In this document: piece by piece, positions 35,032 through 44,163 of the stretch | How positions within the stretch are numbered: the first letter of the stretch is position 1 | How the letters are laid out: each line of letters begins with the position of its first letter | NCBI GenBank assembly: GCA_027014155.1 | Contig: JALWEG010000023.1 | Span: 1-64,000 of the forward strand | DNA from: Aquificaceae bacterium | GTDB taxonomy: Bacteria > Aquificota > Aquificia > Aquificales > Aquificaceae | DNA: 64,000 bases | Direction of reading: 5' to 3' | Notes under the pieces: model-generated | What the model was told of the DNA's origin: nothing | Databases searched by the model: none | Seen by the model: the letters and a program-made list of their open reading frames with translations, nothing else | Position numbers and translations under genes: made by a program

Positions 35032-36992
35032 ACCTGTCCCTGAAGTTCAGGGTAATGGTCATTCTCGCCTTCATAACCCTAATTCCCACCGCCTTCTTCG
35101 TTTATCACTACTTTGCTATGAAAGAGTATCTGATAGAGGAGGCCAAAAAGAGGAACGCAACCTACGTAAGCTCTCTCCTGAACAGGTTCAAGCTCTTCTT
35201 TGAGGAAAACCTGTCCGAGATACAGGGTCTTGTGTCCCTTTACGAGGGCGTAGGGCTCTCCAGCGGACAGGTCATCTGGAGAATATCGGGACATATAAAG
35301 AGCATATTTGAGGGAGCCTACTACAGCTTTGACGGCTACCTGATAGAGGCGGTCAGCCGTGAGACTTCCGAGCCAGACTTTGAGAAGAAAGTGGAGCCTA
35401 AATACAAGGAGACCACCCTGCTGGGTGTAAGCTACACCGATTACGGCGAGCCTTTTTTGCGGATATACATTCCTACCTACAACGAAAGCGTGTTTTCCGG
35501 ATTCTACATCTTTTCCTTAGACATCTCCCTATTTTGGCAGGAGCTAATCTCAAGCCTTCCGTCAAAGGATACCTACCTGTTCTTAATTAACGATAAGGGT
35601 GAGGTGATAGCCTTCAGCGACCTGAGGTACTCAAGTCTGAAGCGGGTGGAGCTTAAAAAGGGCATATATACGTCTCCTATCCTCAAGGAGGAGGTAATAG
35701 GCGATTTTGGCACGTTGAAGGGAATGAACTGGTCTATCTTGGTGGAGAGTCCCCTGTCGGCCGTGCTCTTCCCCTTGAGGGATTTCCAGCTCAGAGCTTT
35801 GTTGGCGGAGCTGCTCATAACCTCTCTCGGCTCCCTTTTGGGACTCTTATTTATCTTTAAGGTCTTTAAACCCCTTGAGAGCCTGCGCGAGAGGGCGGTC
35901 TCCTTAGGCGGTAGGCTTGCGGGGGTTTCCATAAGTAGGGGAGACGAGGTTAAGGAGCTGTCTCAGGTGTTTGAGAGCTTAATCGGTAAGCTGGAGGAGG
36001 AAAAGAGGCTCTACATGAGCCTGTTTGAAAACTCCCTTGACGGGGTGATTCTCTTCAACGATGAGGGCAGAGTCATAGACGTAAACGATACCCTCGTGAA
36101 GAGGGTGGGTATAGAGAAAGATAGGCTTGTGGAGTTAAAGATGGAGGACTTCTCCGATGAGTTGCCCGAAGGGCAAGTTTATTTGCCCGAAAAGAACTTA
36201 AGGGTTCTTGATAAAACGCTCGTGTGCGAGCTGAGACAGAGCTACATAGCCGTGGGCAATAGAAGATATACCCTATGGCATCTCAGGGACATGTCCGAGG
36301 AGAAGGAGCTAAAAAGTCTTCTGGAAAAGACCGCTAAGCTCTCTTTGGCCGGTGAGATAGCCTGCTCCATAGCTCACCAGATAAACAATCCCCTCGCTTC
36401 CATACTGGGCTACTCTGAGAGCATACTCCTGCAGACCCGGGAGGAGAACACCAAGGAAAAGGCCAAGGTGGTTATAAAACAGACCAAGAAGTGTGCCGAG
36501 ACCGTCAAGAGGCTCCTTGACATGGGCAGGCCTTGGGACGGAAAACCCGAGTACGTTGACCCAGCTAAGCTTACCATAGAGGCCATAAACCTGCTCAGAA
36601 GTAAAGCCAAGAAGAAGGGCGTTCAGATAGAGTTCGTATCCCACAACGGAAACCTGCGGGTATTCACCTTCCCCTGGCAGCTGGAGCAGATACTCCTGAA
36701 CCTGATAGACAATGCCATAGATGCATCAAGGACCAAGGTAAACGTGCATCTTACCGAGGAGGGGGAATTAATCCTCTGGCGGATACTTGACGACGGAGAG
36801 GGAATCCCGGAAGGTGCAAAGGCTAAGGTGTTTGAACCCTTCTTCACCACAAAGGAAGAGGGAACCGGCTTGGGGCTGTCCTTGGCAAGGAGGTTCATAA
36901 AAAACTTGGGTGGAGATATAGAGATAGAGAGCACAAAAGGCTCCGGCACCGAAGTCAGGGTCTACTTGAGGGGATTGACAAAGAGTTTTTGA
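35028..36992 (+). CDS. Membrane sensor histidine kinase (Cache-like, HAMP, PAS)
   Basis: Two TM segments (residues ~10-28 and ~260-285) enclose a ~230-residue periplasmic Cache-like domain. HAMP-like and PAS regions follow (SLFENSLDGVILFNDEGRVI), then HisKA with the phospho-acceptor in GEIACSIAHQINNPLASIL and an ATPase domain with NLIDNAIDAS, DDGEGIPEG and GTGLGLSLARRF. 654 residues. No response regulator gene is adjacent, so the partner is elsewhere. Position between a binding-protein gene and feoAB suggests control of metal uptake; this is inference. Confidence 0.85.
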   Translation: MNLSLKFRVMVILAFITLIPTAFFVYHYFAMKEYLIEEAKKRNATYVSSLLNRFKLFFEENLSEIQGLVSLYEGVGLSSGQVIWRISGHIKSIFEGAYYSFDGYLIEAVSRETSEPDFEKKVEPKYKETTLLGVSYTDYGEPFLRIYIPTYNESVFSGFYIFSLDISLFWQELISSLPSKDTYLFLINDKGEVIAFSDLRYSSLKRVELKKGIYTSPILKEEVIGDFGTLKGMNWSILVESPLSAVLFPLRDFQLRALLAELLITSLGSLLGLLFIFKVFKPLESLRERAVSLGGRLAGVSISRGDEVKELSQVFESLIGKLEEEKRLYMSLFENSLDGVILFNDEGRVIDVNDTLVKRVGIEKDRLVELKMEDFSDELPEGQVYLPEKNLRVLDKTLVCELRQSYIAVGNRRYTLWHLRDMSEEKELKSLLEKTAKLSLAGEIACSIAHQINNPLASILGYSESILLQTREENTKEKAKVVIKQTKKCAETVKRLLDMGRPWDGKPEYVDPAKLTIEAINLLRSKAKKKGVQIEFVSHNGNLRVFTFPWQLEQILLNLIDNAIDASRTKVNVHLTEEGELILWRILDDGEGIPEGAKAKVFEPFFTTKEEGTGLGLSLARRFIKNLGGDIEIESTKGSGTEVRVYLRGLTKSF

Positions 36993-37037
36993 GATTGTAT
37001 CTTAATATTAAAATCTTTCCCCTCGGAGGTATAGGAG

Positions 37038-37256
37038 ATGAACATGGAGATGCTCAAGACCGGTGAAGAGTTCACGATAAGAGCTCTTAAAGAGAAGGAG
37101 AACCCCATGATAAACAAACTTTACGCTATGGGAGTGAAGGAAGGGGGAAAGGCTAAGCTCCTGCTCAAGAACGGTAGGGTGTATCTGATAAAGCTGGGCA
37201 ACTCAAGGGTGATTATAGACAGGGACCTGGCTAAGTTTATAGAGGTCGCTCATTAA
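37038..37256 (+). CDS. feoA: Ferrous iron transport protein A
   Basis: Small SH3-like cytoplasmic partner of FeoB, 72 residues. Seen: NKLYAMGVKEGGKAKLLLKN followed by VYLIKLGNSRVIIDRDLAKF, the standard FeoA pattern (MGV..G....V......L..G.....I....A). A good Shine-Dalgarno sequence (GGAGGT) precedes the ATG by seven bases. feoB begins 22 bases downstream. Confidence 0.88.
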   Translation: MNMEMLKTGEEFTIRALKEKENPMINKLYAMGVKEGGKAKLLLKNGRVYLIKLGNSRVIIDRDLAKFIEVAH

Positions 37257-37278
37257 TTGAGATTGAATTTCAAATCTA

Positions 37279-39345
37279 ATGAAGAAAACTTTGAAGGTTG
37301 CCATAGCGGGCAACCCCAATGTAGGTAAGACCAGTCTTCTAAACCACATCGCCGGCACCAGGCTAAAGGTTGGCAACTGGCCTGGGGTAACCGTTGAGAA
37401 GAAAGAGGCGGTGGTGGAGGTGGGGGACTACCGCATACACTTTATAGACCTACCCGGCATATACACCTTAGAGCCTATATCCGAGGACGAGAAGATAGCC
37501 GTAGAGTTCCTGCTCCAGGAAAGGCCCGACGTAATCCTGAACGTTATAGACAGCACCAACTTTGAGAGGAACCTGCTTCTGACCACCGAGCTCTTGGAGT
37601 TCGGCATTCCACTGGTCATGGCGCTCAATATGAGCGACGAGGCTCAGAGGCTGGGTATCAGGATAGATAAGAGTAAGCTCAAAGAGCTTTTGAACGTTCA
37701 GGTGGTTGAGACGGTCGGTAGAACCGGCAAGGGAACTAAGGAGGTGCTCAAGGCGATTATTGAGGCCGCCGATGATACGTCAAACCCCAGAGAGCCTGTC
37801 TATAGCGACAGTTTGGAAAGGGTTCTTGAGAAGCTAAAAGAAGAAAAAAGGGAGGAAAACAAGCACGAGCTGATACTTGAGCTGATAATGAGGGGAAGTA
37901 AGGAGCTGGAGAGCAGGGAGGGAAAGCCCATCAATCAGATAGTTAAAGATGAAAGGTTTGCCTTCGCCCACGGCCTGGCAAAGGAGGTTCTAAAGAGGGA
38001 GCTTATAAGCAGGAGGGATTTGACCGACAAGATAGATAGGGTAGTTCTACACCCTTTCCTGGGCTTGGTTATCCTTCTGAGCGTGATATATCTGGTATTT
38101 AAACTCTCCTTTGACCTGTCCGCACCCTTTATGGATTGGATAGATGGATTCATAAACGGCTTTCTATCTCCTTTGAGCTTGGAGCTTCTTAAGTCGCTGC
38201 ACTCCCCCGAATGGTTCATAAGGTTCTTCTCGGAGGCGGTGGTCGGTGGGGTGGGTTTCGTACTGACCTTCGTTCCACTGATAGGTGCCATTTACTTTTT
38301 CATAACCTTCCTTGAGATGTCGGGCTACATACCGCGGGTAGCCTTCCTCATGGACAACTTCATGCACAAGATGGGGCTTCACGGCAAGAGCGTAATACCT
38401 CTCGTAATGGGCTTTGGGTGCAACGTGCCCGCCATAATGGCCGCCAGAACGATGGAGAGCAAAAGAGACAAGTTCATAGTTATAGCCATGATACCCTTCA
38501 TGAGCTGCCCCGCCCGGTTGGTTGTCTTTGCCTTCTTTACCTCCATCTTCTTTAGGAAAAACCCGGCTCTGGTGATAACAGGCCTGTACCTGACCGGCAT
38601 ACTCATAGCTCTGTTTACCGCATTTCTATTCAAAAAGATAGAACTCAAAGGCAAGCTCTCCCACTTCGTTATGGAGCTTCCTCCCTACAGGCTCCCTTCT
38701 CTCAAATCCGTGTTGGTAATAGTCTGGGCGCACGTGAGGGAGTTCCTCTACAGAGCCGGCACCCTGATATTCGCCGCTTCCATAGCCATATGGCTGCTGC
38801 TGAACTTCCCGATTAACAAACCCGCCTCGGAGAGCTTGGCCGCGGGGATAGGTAAAGCTCTCGTACCCATCTTTGAACCCATAGGCATAGACGACTGGAG
38901 AGCTACCACCTCCATGATTCCCGCGTTCCTTGCGCGGGAGATAGTGATAAGCTCCATGGGAACCATATTCGCCGCTACCGAGGGTTTAGAGGAAGTTCAA
39001 ACTCAGGAGTTTAATCTTGCTGAAGAGATGAAGAACCAAGTGGTCGGTTTGGGGGAGGCCTTTGTCCTCGCACTGGGTTCTATGCTGAATCCCAAGGTGG
39101 AGGCCTTAAGCGTTGACGAAAGCGAGTATGAGGGTCTCAAGGAGATTATAGCCAAACACTTCTCTCAGCTCTCCGCCCTATCCTTCATGATATTCATACT
39201 GATATATACCTCCTGTTTGGGAACCTTTGCCGTTATGGTTCAGGAGGTAGGAAAGTTAAGAGGTACCCTGTTTTTAGGCTACAGCTTCGTGCTCGCGTGG
39301 CTCGTGGCCTTTCTGGTTTACAACGTAGGGAGGCTGATTTCGTGA
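37279..39345 (+). CDS. feoB: Ferrous iron transport protein B
   Basis: Fe2+ transporter with an N-terminal G domain and a membrane part. Seen: G1 GNPNVGKTSL (residues 11-18), WPGVTVEKK with the switch I Thr, G3 DLPGIYTL, G4 NMSD, then two Gate motifs in the membrane region (GFGCNVPAIMAARTMESKRD and ATTSMIPAFLAREIVISS) with the conserved Cys. 688 residues is standard. There is no clear Shine-Dalgarno sequence in the 22-base gap after feoA. Confidence 0.95.
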   Translation: MKKTLKVAIAGNPNVGKTSLLNHIAGTRLKVGNWPGVTVEKKEAVVEVGDYRIHFIDLPGIYTLEPISEDEKIAVEFLLQERPDVILNVIDSTNFERNLLLTTELLEFGIPLVMALNMSDEAQRLGIRIDKSKLKELLNVQVVETVGRTGKGTKEVLKAIIEAADDTSNPREPVYSDSLERVLEKLKEEKREENKHELILELIMRGSKELESREGKPINQIVKDERFAFAHGLAKEVLKRELISRRDLTDKIDRVVLHPFLGLVILLSVIYLVFKLSFDLSAPFMDWIDGFINGFLSPLSLELLKSLHSPEWFIRFFSEAVVGGVGFVLTFVPLIGAIYFFITFLEMSGYIPRVAFLMDNFMHKMGLHGKSVIPLVMGFGCNVPAIMAARTMESKRDKFIVIAMIPFMSCPARLVVFAFFTSIFFRKNPALVITGLYLTGILIALFTAFLFKKIELKGKLSHFVMELPPYRLPSLKSVLVIVWAHVREFLYRAGTLIFAASIAIWLLLNFPINKPASESLAAGIGKALVPIFEPIGIDDWRATTSMIPAFLAREIVISSMGTIFAATEGLEEVQTQEFNLAEEMKNQVVGLGEAFVLALGSMLNPKVEALSVDESEYEGLKEIIAKHFSQLSALSFMIFILIYTSCLGTFAVMVQEVGKLRGTLFLGYSFVLAWLVAFLVYNVGRLIS

Positions 39346-39443
39346 TAGACGTTCTACTGCTAGTTCTGCTTTTGGGGGTTGCCGCCTTCGTAATCTACAA
39401 CCACGTGAGGAAGAGAGGTAAAAGCTCCTGCTGTGAAACCTAA
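39342..39443 (+). CDS. FeoB-associated Cys-rich membrane protein
   Basis: A 33-residue protein starting at a GTG that overlaps the feoB stop (GTGA). It has one N-terminal TM helix (VLLLVLLLGVAAFVIY), a basic segment HVRKRGK and a tail ending SSCCET with a Cys pair. This matches the FeoB-associated Cys-rich protein family found after feoB in many bacteria, thought to act as a small accessory of the transporter. The stop overlaps the convergent regulator stop by 4 bp. Confidence 0.75.
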   Translation: MIDVLLLVLLLGVAAFVIYNHVRKRGKSSCCET

Positions 39444-42403
39444 CAGGTAAGCCTTTGGATAGCGGTATCCCTCATCTGCCTGACAGATTCTAAATCGGGA
39501 TAGACGTTCAGTATCTTATCGGCGTATATCACTACCGAGTGCCAGTCTTCTCGCTTGAGCAGTTCGGAAATCAATTTCTCACCGTAATCTATGAAAGCCT
39601 CCCTGAAGGATTTTCTGAAGGGTTCTATCCACGGCTCGGAACATGAGGGCAGCAGCTCCCCTCTGTAAAGTTCTACAAAGCTCTTTATAGCTTCCGTCTC
39701 TCTGACCGAGTCCCCGGAGAGAGCGTAATTCTTTATATGCTCCAATGCTTGATAGGCGTCCATAACGTCGCACCAGGCTATCTCCGTGTTCAGAGACATC
39801 TGTCCACTCTTCCTGAAAATGGCCGTTTCCTGCAGACCTTTGCTTTCAAAGAACTTCCTTATGCGTCTTAGGTTAAACTCAAGGTTCTTTAAAAACTTGC
39901 CCGTGCTGGAGCTTTCCCAAAGCATATCCTTGAAAGAGCCTTCTTGAACGCTTTGCCCTCCCAAGGCCAGCAGGGCGTAAAGCAGGTTCAAGGGTTTCTT
40001 CCCGCCCAAGTCCTGCGGTGAGATATCGCGTCCCTCCACCCTAATTCTGAACCCACCGAAGCACTCTATCCTCAACTTCCAAGGCCAGTGTTTCCTCAAT
40101 TTCGGGTCCGAAGGCGGAGGCAGGTCGTAGAACTTTATAAGCTCCTTAACGAACTCCGGCTCTATATTCTCTTCCAAGGCGTGGGCGTAAATGTCCGATG
40201 CTAAGCGGGGATATATATTGTAAAAGCTTTTTATGTTGTTCTCCCCGGAAAGCCTCAATGCCTCTTCAAGGTAAGTTTTAGCCCTGTGGGGGTTATCACC
40301 CCTTTCAAGGTAGGACAGGTAAAAGAGAGCGGTTATCCTCTGCATGGTGGCCCCATCTCTCTTAGCATCGGCGGCTATGACCTCAAGCGTTCTCTTGGCT
40401 TCTGAGGGATTGCCGGCAAGTCCCTTTATAAAGGCGTTCAGGCCCTTAGTCCTGCGGTAAAAGATGTAAGCGCTCAGGCTCTCAAGCAGTCCCAAAGCTC
40501 TTTCTGAGTTCAGCAAAGCCTGGGGAAGCTTACCCTCCATCAAACATTTTTGAGCCAAAAGCTGATAGAAGATGCCTTTGGAGAAGGTATTCCACGAGCC
40601 CACTGCAGGTGAAAGCGACTCTACCAGTCTATCGGCCTTCCGAAGGTATCCCTTGCCCAGGTAAGCCTCAAGGAGTTTATAGGACAGGTGGCTCACCTGC
40701 ACGTTCAAGCCCCAGGATTTGGCATACTCTATCGCCCTCTCCAACCTCTCTATGGCGGTGTCAAACCTCCCCAAGAATATGTTGTGGAACGAGGCAAAGA
40801 ACTCGTACATGGCGTTGCCGGCCGGGTTCTCCGGAGCCTCTTTGTATATCTCTTCGGCCTTTAAATAAAACTCCTCCGCCTCCATGGGTTTACCGCTGGA
40901 GTTTAGAGCCACCGCGAGGTATATGTAGAGATAGGAGAGGAGTTGGGAGTATCGTCTGTCCGTCTTGAGACTACTCACACCTTTCTTTAGAAGCTCCGCA
41001 GCCTTCTTTGATTCCCCTCTGGCCAGCATGTAAAGGATACCGGCGTAGGATACGAGAAGTATGTCCACCATGGAATTTAGCTCTATGTCCATCTTCTCCA
41101 CTTCCTCTAAGTGCCTCGCCACCCTGCCGAAGTCTTCCCCGTGATACTGGATTGCGTTGAAAAGGTTTGCCAAGGCCAGCTTTGCACCCTCGTGATCCCC
41201 TCCTCTCTTGAGACTGTAATAAGCGTCTTCAAGTAGGTCTATGGCTTCGGACGGCCTGAGGAGCTTTATACAGGCACCCTTAAAGCATTTGAACCAGGGG
41301 TCTTCCGAGTAAAAGGGCTCCAGCCTGTCCAGGAAGGACATCACAGATAGATACCTCTCTGAGAAAAAGAGCTTTAAGAACTCCGCCTTCAGAAGCTCAA
41401 AGGCTTCCCTGAACTCCCCCGCCTCAAGGAGGTAGTATATAGCCTCCTCTGTCCTGCCTATCCGGGCAAGCTTGTTGGCCATGGAGCTTAAAGTTCTTGA
41501 GTAATCGTCGCCGAGCACCTCTCTGGCATTCTGCTTTACGAAACTCCTCAAGAGGTCGTGGAGTATGTATCCCCCTCCGTGTCGGTTAACCAACAAACGC
41601 TTATCTGCAAGCCTTTCCAATAGACCGATAAGCTCTTTTCTATCCTCCTCATCTACGAGTTCCGGACTCAAGTTCCTGATGTAGGCATACTTGGCCAAAA
41701 CCCTCATCTCTTGGGGTAAGAAAAGCTTTTTAAGCTCGTATACCTGTTCTCCCCTCCTCCTTCTCCTCAGCTCTGCACCTATTTTCAGCTGCGCTATCAC
41801 GCCGCCGCTTGAGAGGTATATGTCTTTTATCTCTTCCTTGGTTAGATTCGGGTAGAGCGTTTTTAAAATCTCCTCCGCTTCCTCCTCCCTTACTCCCATG
41901 TGGTCAAAGGTAAGCCTGAGGACTCTTTTCTCTACGCTCCACTCGGAAGGTGTCGGCATAGGCCTCCTTGATATCAGCAGGAGCCTCTCGTAGAGCTCGG
42001 CTCTCATTAGGTATCCCAGCACCTTCCAGGTGGGTGAGCCTTCCCTTAGGGTGTGTCCGTCGTCAAAGACTATATTGAACTTGCCTACGTGGCGGGATAA
42101 CGCTTCAAAGAGCTTGGCCGTGTAAGAGAGCAAAGCCTCTGCAGGTAGGTAGCTGGTGTTAAAGGGTGGAAAGCTAAAACCTTCGGCAAACCCTTGCAGG
42201 TTTCGGAGTAGGGAGTTGAAAAACACAACCGGGTCCGAGTCGGCCTCCTGAAGGTCATACCACAGACAGGGAAGCTCTTTCCTGCTCAGGTAATCCTTTA
42301 CCAAGAGAGTTTTGCCACTGCCGGAGGGGGAAATCAGGATAACTATGTCCCTATCCTTTTCTGAACTCTCAAGAAGGGAGATGAGTCTGCTTCTGTGAAA
42401 CAT
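39440..42403 (-). CDS. MalT-like STAND ATPase with C-terminal BTAD activator domain
   Basis: Large signal-integrating regulator of 987 residues. N-terminal ATPase: ISPSGSGKTLLVKDYL (P-loop), NIVFDDGHTL (Walker B-like) and a MalT-type winged helix region; then ~500 residues of TPR-like helices (for example AIYYLLEAGEFREAFELLKA). Near residue 770 a sharp border leads to an OmpR/SARP-like winged helix (LRIECFGGFRIRVEGRDISP, LNLLYALLALGG) and a BTAD bundle. It lacks a LuxR HTH, so DNA binding would be through the winged helix. It faces away from the cupin/AcuC operon, which has direct repeats upstream, and converges on feo. The target is unknown. Confidence 0.75.
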   Translation of the reverse strand: MFHRSRLISLLESSEKDRDIVILISPSGSGKTLLVKDYLSRKELPCLWYDLQEADSDPVVFFNSLLRNLQGFAEGFSFPPFNTSYLPAEALLSYTAKLFEALSRHVGKFNIVFDDGHTLREGSPTWKVLGYLMRAELYERLLLISRRPMPTPSEWSVEKRVLRLTFDHMGVREEEAEEILKTLYPNLTKEEIKDIYLSSGGVIAQLKIGAELRRRRRGEQVYELKKLFLPQEMRVLAKYAYIRNLSPELVDEEDRKELIGLLERLADKRLLVNRHGGGYILHDLLRSFVKQNAREVLGDDYSRTLSSMANKLARIGRTEEAIYYLLEAGEFREAFELLKAEFLKLFFSERYLSVMSFLDRLEPFYSEDPWFKCFKGACIKLLRPSEAIDLLEDAYYSLKRGGDHEGAKLALANLFNAIQYHGEDFGRVARHLEEVEKMDIELNSMVDILLVSYAGILYMLARGESKKAAELLKKGVSSLKTDRRYSQLLSYLYIYLAVALNSSGKPMEAEEFYLKAEEIYKEAPENPAGNAMYEFFASFHNIFLGRFDTAIERLERAIEYAKSWGLNVQVSHLSYKLLEAYLGKGYLRKADRLVESLSPAVGSWNTFSKGIFYQLLAQKCLMEGKLPQALLNSERALGLLESLSAYIFYRRTKGLNAFIKGLAGNPSEAKRTLEVIAADAKRDGATMQRITALFYLSYLERGDNPHRAKTYLEEALRLSGENNIKSFYNIYPRLASDIYAHALEENIEPEFVKELIKFYDLPPPSDPKLRKHWPWKLRIECFGGFRIRVEGRDISPQDLGGKKPLNLLYALLALGGQSVQEGSFKDMLWESSSTGKFLKNLEFNLRRIRKFFESKGLQETAIFRKSGQMSLNTEIAWCDVMDAYQALEHIKNYALSGDSVRETEAIKSFVELYRGELLPSCSEPWIEPFRKSFREAFIDYGEKLISELLKREDWHSVVIYADKILNVYPDLESVRQMRDTAIQRLTC

Positions 42404-42530
42404 AATCTATCCCTTATCAAATAAAAATATAACTCTAACGAACTTACGAAAACACCTATTGTGGTGGAACCGTGAGCGCAAAACTTCAAAGAACGGGAAA
42501 ATGTTAAGAATCAACGGTTGCATACAGCAG

Positions 42531-42561
42531 AGTAAAGAGCTACAATGTGAAGTAAAGAGCT
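42531..42561 (+). repeat. Direct repeat AGTAAAGAGCT, two copies, 20-base period
   Basis: Two exact 11-base copies two helical turns apart, 34 to 64 bases before the likely -10 of the cupin operon and in the intergenic region it shares with the MalT/BTAD-type regulator. Direct repeats at this spacing are usual for activators that bind as side-by-side monomers. Confidence 0.45.
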
Positions 42562-42604
42562 GAGCAGAGGTGTAAGGCCAGCCTTCGTTTTGGGTACAAT
42601 TACC

Positions 42605-42970
42605 ATGAAGGTGATAACCCCCTCGGAGCTGAAGGAGATAGAAGGGCTTATAGAGTCCGTGGGTAGTGGCGTTCAGGAGATAGAGGTAGTGAAGCTGAAC
42701 GAGACCGAGCACATAACCCAGCTCTTGGCCTTTATCAGAACTGCGGAAGTTCCCCACTACCATGCGGAGCACGACCTAACCTTCACACTCCTTAAAGGAA
42801 AGGGAGAGCTGTATCTTGAAGGTGAGAGTTTTGAGATGCATGAGGGAGACATCGCCTTCATACCCAAAGGAGCGGTTCACTTCTACACCAACACGTCCGA
42901 TTTATCGGTTCTGCTGGCCAACTTCTGTCCCAACTACGACGGCAAAGACTCGGTTAAGGTAGAGCTTTGA
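42605..42970 (+). CDS. Cupin-domain protein
   Basis: Small beta-barrel protein of 121 residues. Seen: VPHYHAEHDLTFTLLKGKGE and EGDIAFIPKGAVHFYTN, the two cupin motifs with HxHxxxE and the later His as metal ligands. The ATG giving MKVITPSELKEI is chosen; TACAAT lies four bases upstream and no Shine-Dalgarno sequence is seen. The AcuC-like gene starts one base after its stop. Function unknown. Confidence 0.8.
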   Translation: MKVITPSELKEIEGLIESVGSGVQEIEVVKLNETEHITQLLAFIRTAEVPHYHAEHDLTFTLLKGKGELYLEGESFEMHEGDIAFIPKGAVHFYTNTSDLSVLLANFCPNYDGKDSVKVEL

Positions 42971-42971
42971 G

Positions 42972-44099
42972 GTGAACCCTAAGGCCAAGCTCATTGCCAG
43001 CTTCAAGTACAAAAAGCTGCGCTACACCAAGAATCACCCCTTGCGCATACCGAGGGTCTCTCTCCTGCTGGACTTTCTGCTTGCCATGAACCTGATAAGT
43101 CCCAAAGAGATAGTGGAGAGCCGTGAGGCTACGAGGGAGGAGTTGCTCCTGTTTCACGAACCCGGATACATAGACACTCTGATAGAGGCCGACAGATGCC
43201 AGTGTGTTCCCAAAGGGGCGCGCCAAAGGCACAACATCGGGAGCTACGAGAACCCCGTATCGCCTGCCATGTATAAGGGTTCCTGTCTCGCTACCGGCTC
43301 TTCCCTGCAGGCGGCCGAAAGCTTCCTGTCCGGCGTTCCGGCTTTCAATCCCGCCGGCGGTATGCATCACGCATTCAGGGACAAGGCCAACGGCTTCTGC
43401 TTCATAAACGACCCCGTGATAACTCTGGAATTCTTAAGAAAAAGGGGCTTTAAGAGACTTCTGTACATAGACTTAGACGCACACCACTGCGATGGAGTTC
43501 AGGAGGCCTACTACGGGAGTGATGAGGTCTTCGTCCTCTCTCTGCATCAGTCTCCCGATTACGCCTTTCCCTTTAAGAGGGGCTTTATGGAAGAGAGGGG
43601 AGAGGGCAGAGGCAGGGGATTCAACCTTAACGTCCCCCTACCTAAGGGCGTAAACGACACCGAGTTCCTGTACGCTCTTGAGTTCTCTCTGGACTACGTC
43701 CTTGAGAGGTTCAAGCCGGAGGTTTACGTGCTCCAGTTAGGAACGGACGCTCTGCTGGAGGACCCCCTCTCCAAGTTTAAGCTCTCCAACTTGGGCTTCC
43801 TTGAAGCCTTCAGGCTCATAAGAAGCAGACTGGGAGAGGGTGTATACCTGGGCGGGGGCGGCTATCACCCAGTAGCTCTGGCGCGTGCGTGGGCCCTAAT
43901 CTGGTGTGAGCTTTCAGGCAGGGAGGCTCCGGTGGAGATAAACGAGGAGGGAAGAAAGGTTTTAGAGGCCGTAGAGTACGAAGAGCTGGACGAGGAAGAG
44001 GACAGGAGCTACCTCTACAGAAAGCTTTTAGACGAGTCCAGAGGAGGGCACATTAGGAAAGAGGTTAAGGAAATTCTAAGGAACCTCAGAAAAATCTGA
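42972..44099 (+). CDS. AcuC-like histone deacetylase family protein
   Basis: Zinc amidohydrolase of the class I HDAC/AcuC family, removing acetyl groups from lysines (AcuC acts on acetyl-CoA synthetase) or from polyamines. Seen: NPAGGMHHAFRDKANGFCF (catalytic His pair), YIDLDAHHCDGVQ (Asp and His zinc ligands) and LGTDALLEDPLSKF (third ligand Asp), then LGGGGYHP. 375 residues, standard. GTG start, one base after the cupin stop. With speH nearby, acetylpolyamine amidohydrolase is an alternative. Confidence 0.82.
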   Translation: MNPKAKLIASFKYKKLRYTKNHPLRIPRVSLLLDFLLAMNLISPKEIVESREATREELLLFHEPGYIDTLIEADRCQCVPKGARQRHNIGSYENPVSPAMYKGSCLATGSSLQAAESFLSGVPAFNPAGGMHHAFRDKANGFCFINDPVITLEFLRKRGFKRLLYIDLDAHHCDGVQEAYYGSDEVFVLSLHQSPDYAFPFKRGFMEERGEGRGRGFNLNVPLPKGVNDTEFLYALEFSLDYVLERFKPEVYVLQLGTDALLEDPLSKFKLSNLGFLEAFRLIRSRLGEGVYLGGGGYHPVALARAWALIWCELSGREAPVEINEEGRKVLEAVEYEELDEEEDRSYLYRKLLDESRGGHIRKEVKEILRNLRKI

Positions 44100-44163
44100 G
44101 CTTATTGGTTATATTAATTTATGAGATGGCTCGTTTAAAATACACGGCAGGGGGGTGTCGCAA

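Noticed and set aside
36991-37277. AGATT...AATCT dyads upstream of feoA and between feoA and feoB, considered as Fur or DtxR boxes
   Set aside because: Arms are only five bases with different spacers (14 and 8) and do not match the Fur or DtxR consensus; AT-rich context makes chance likely.
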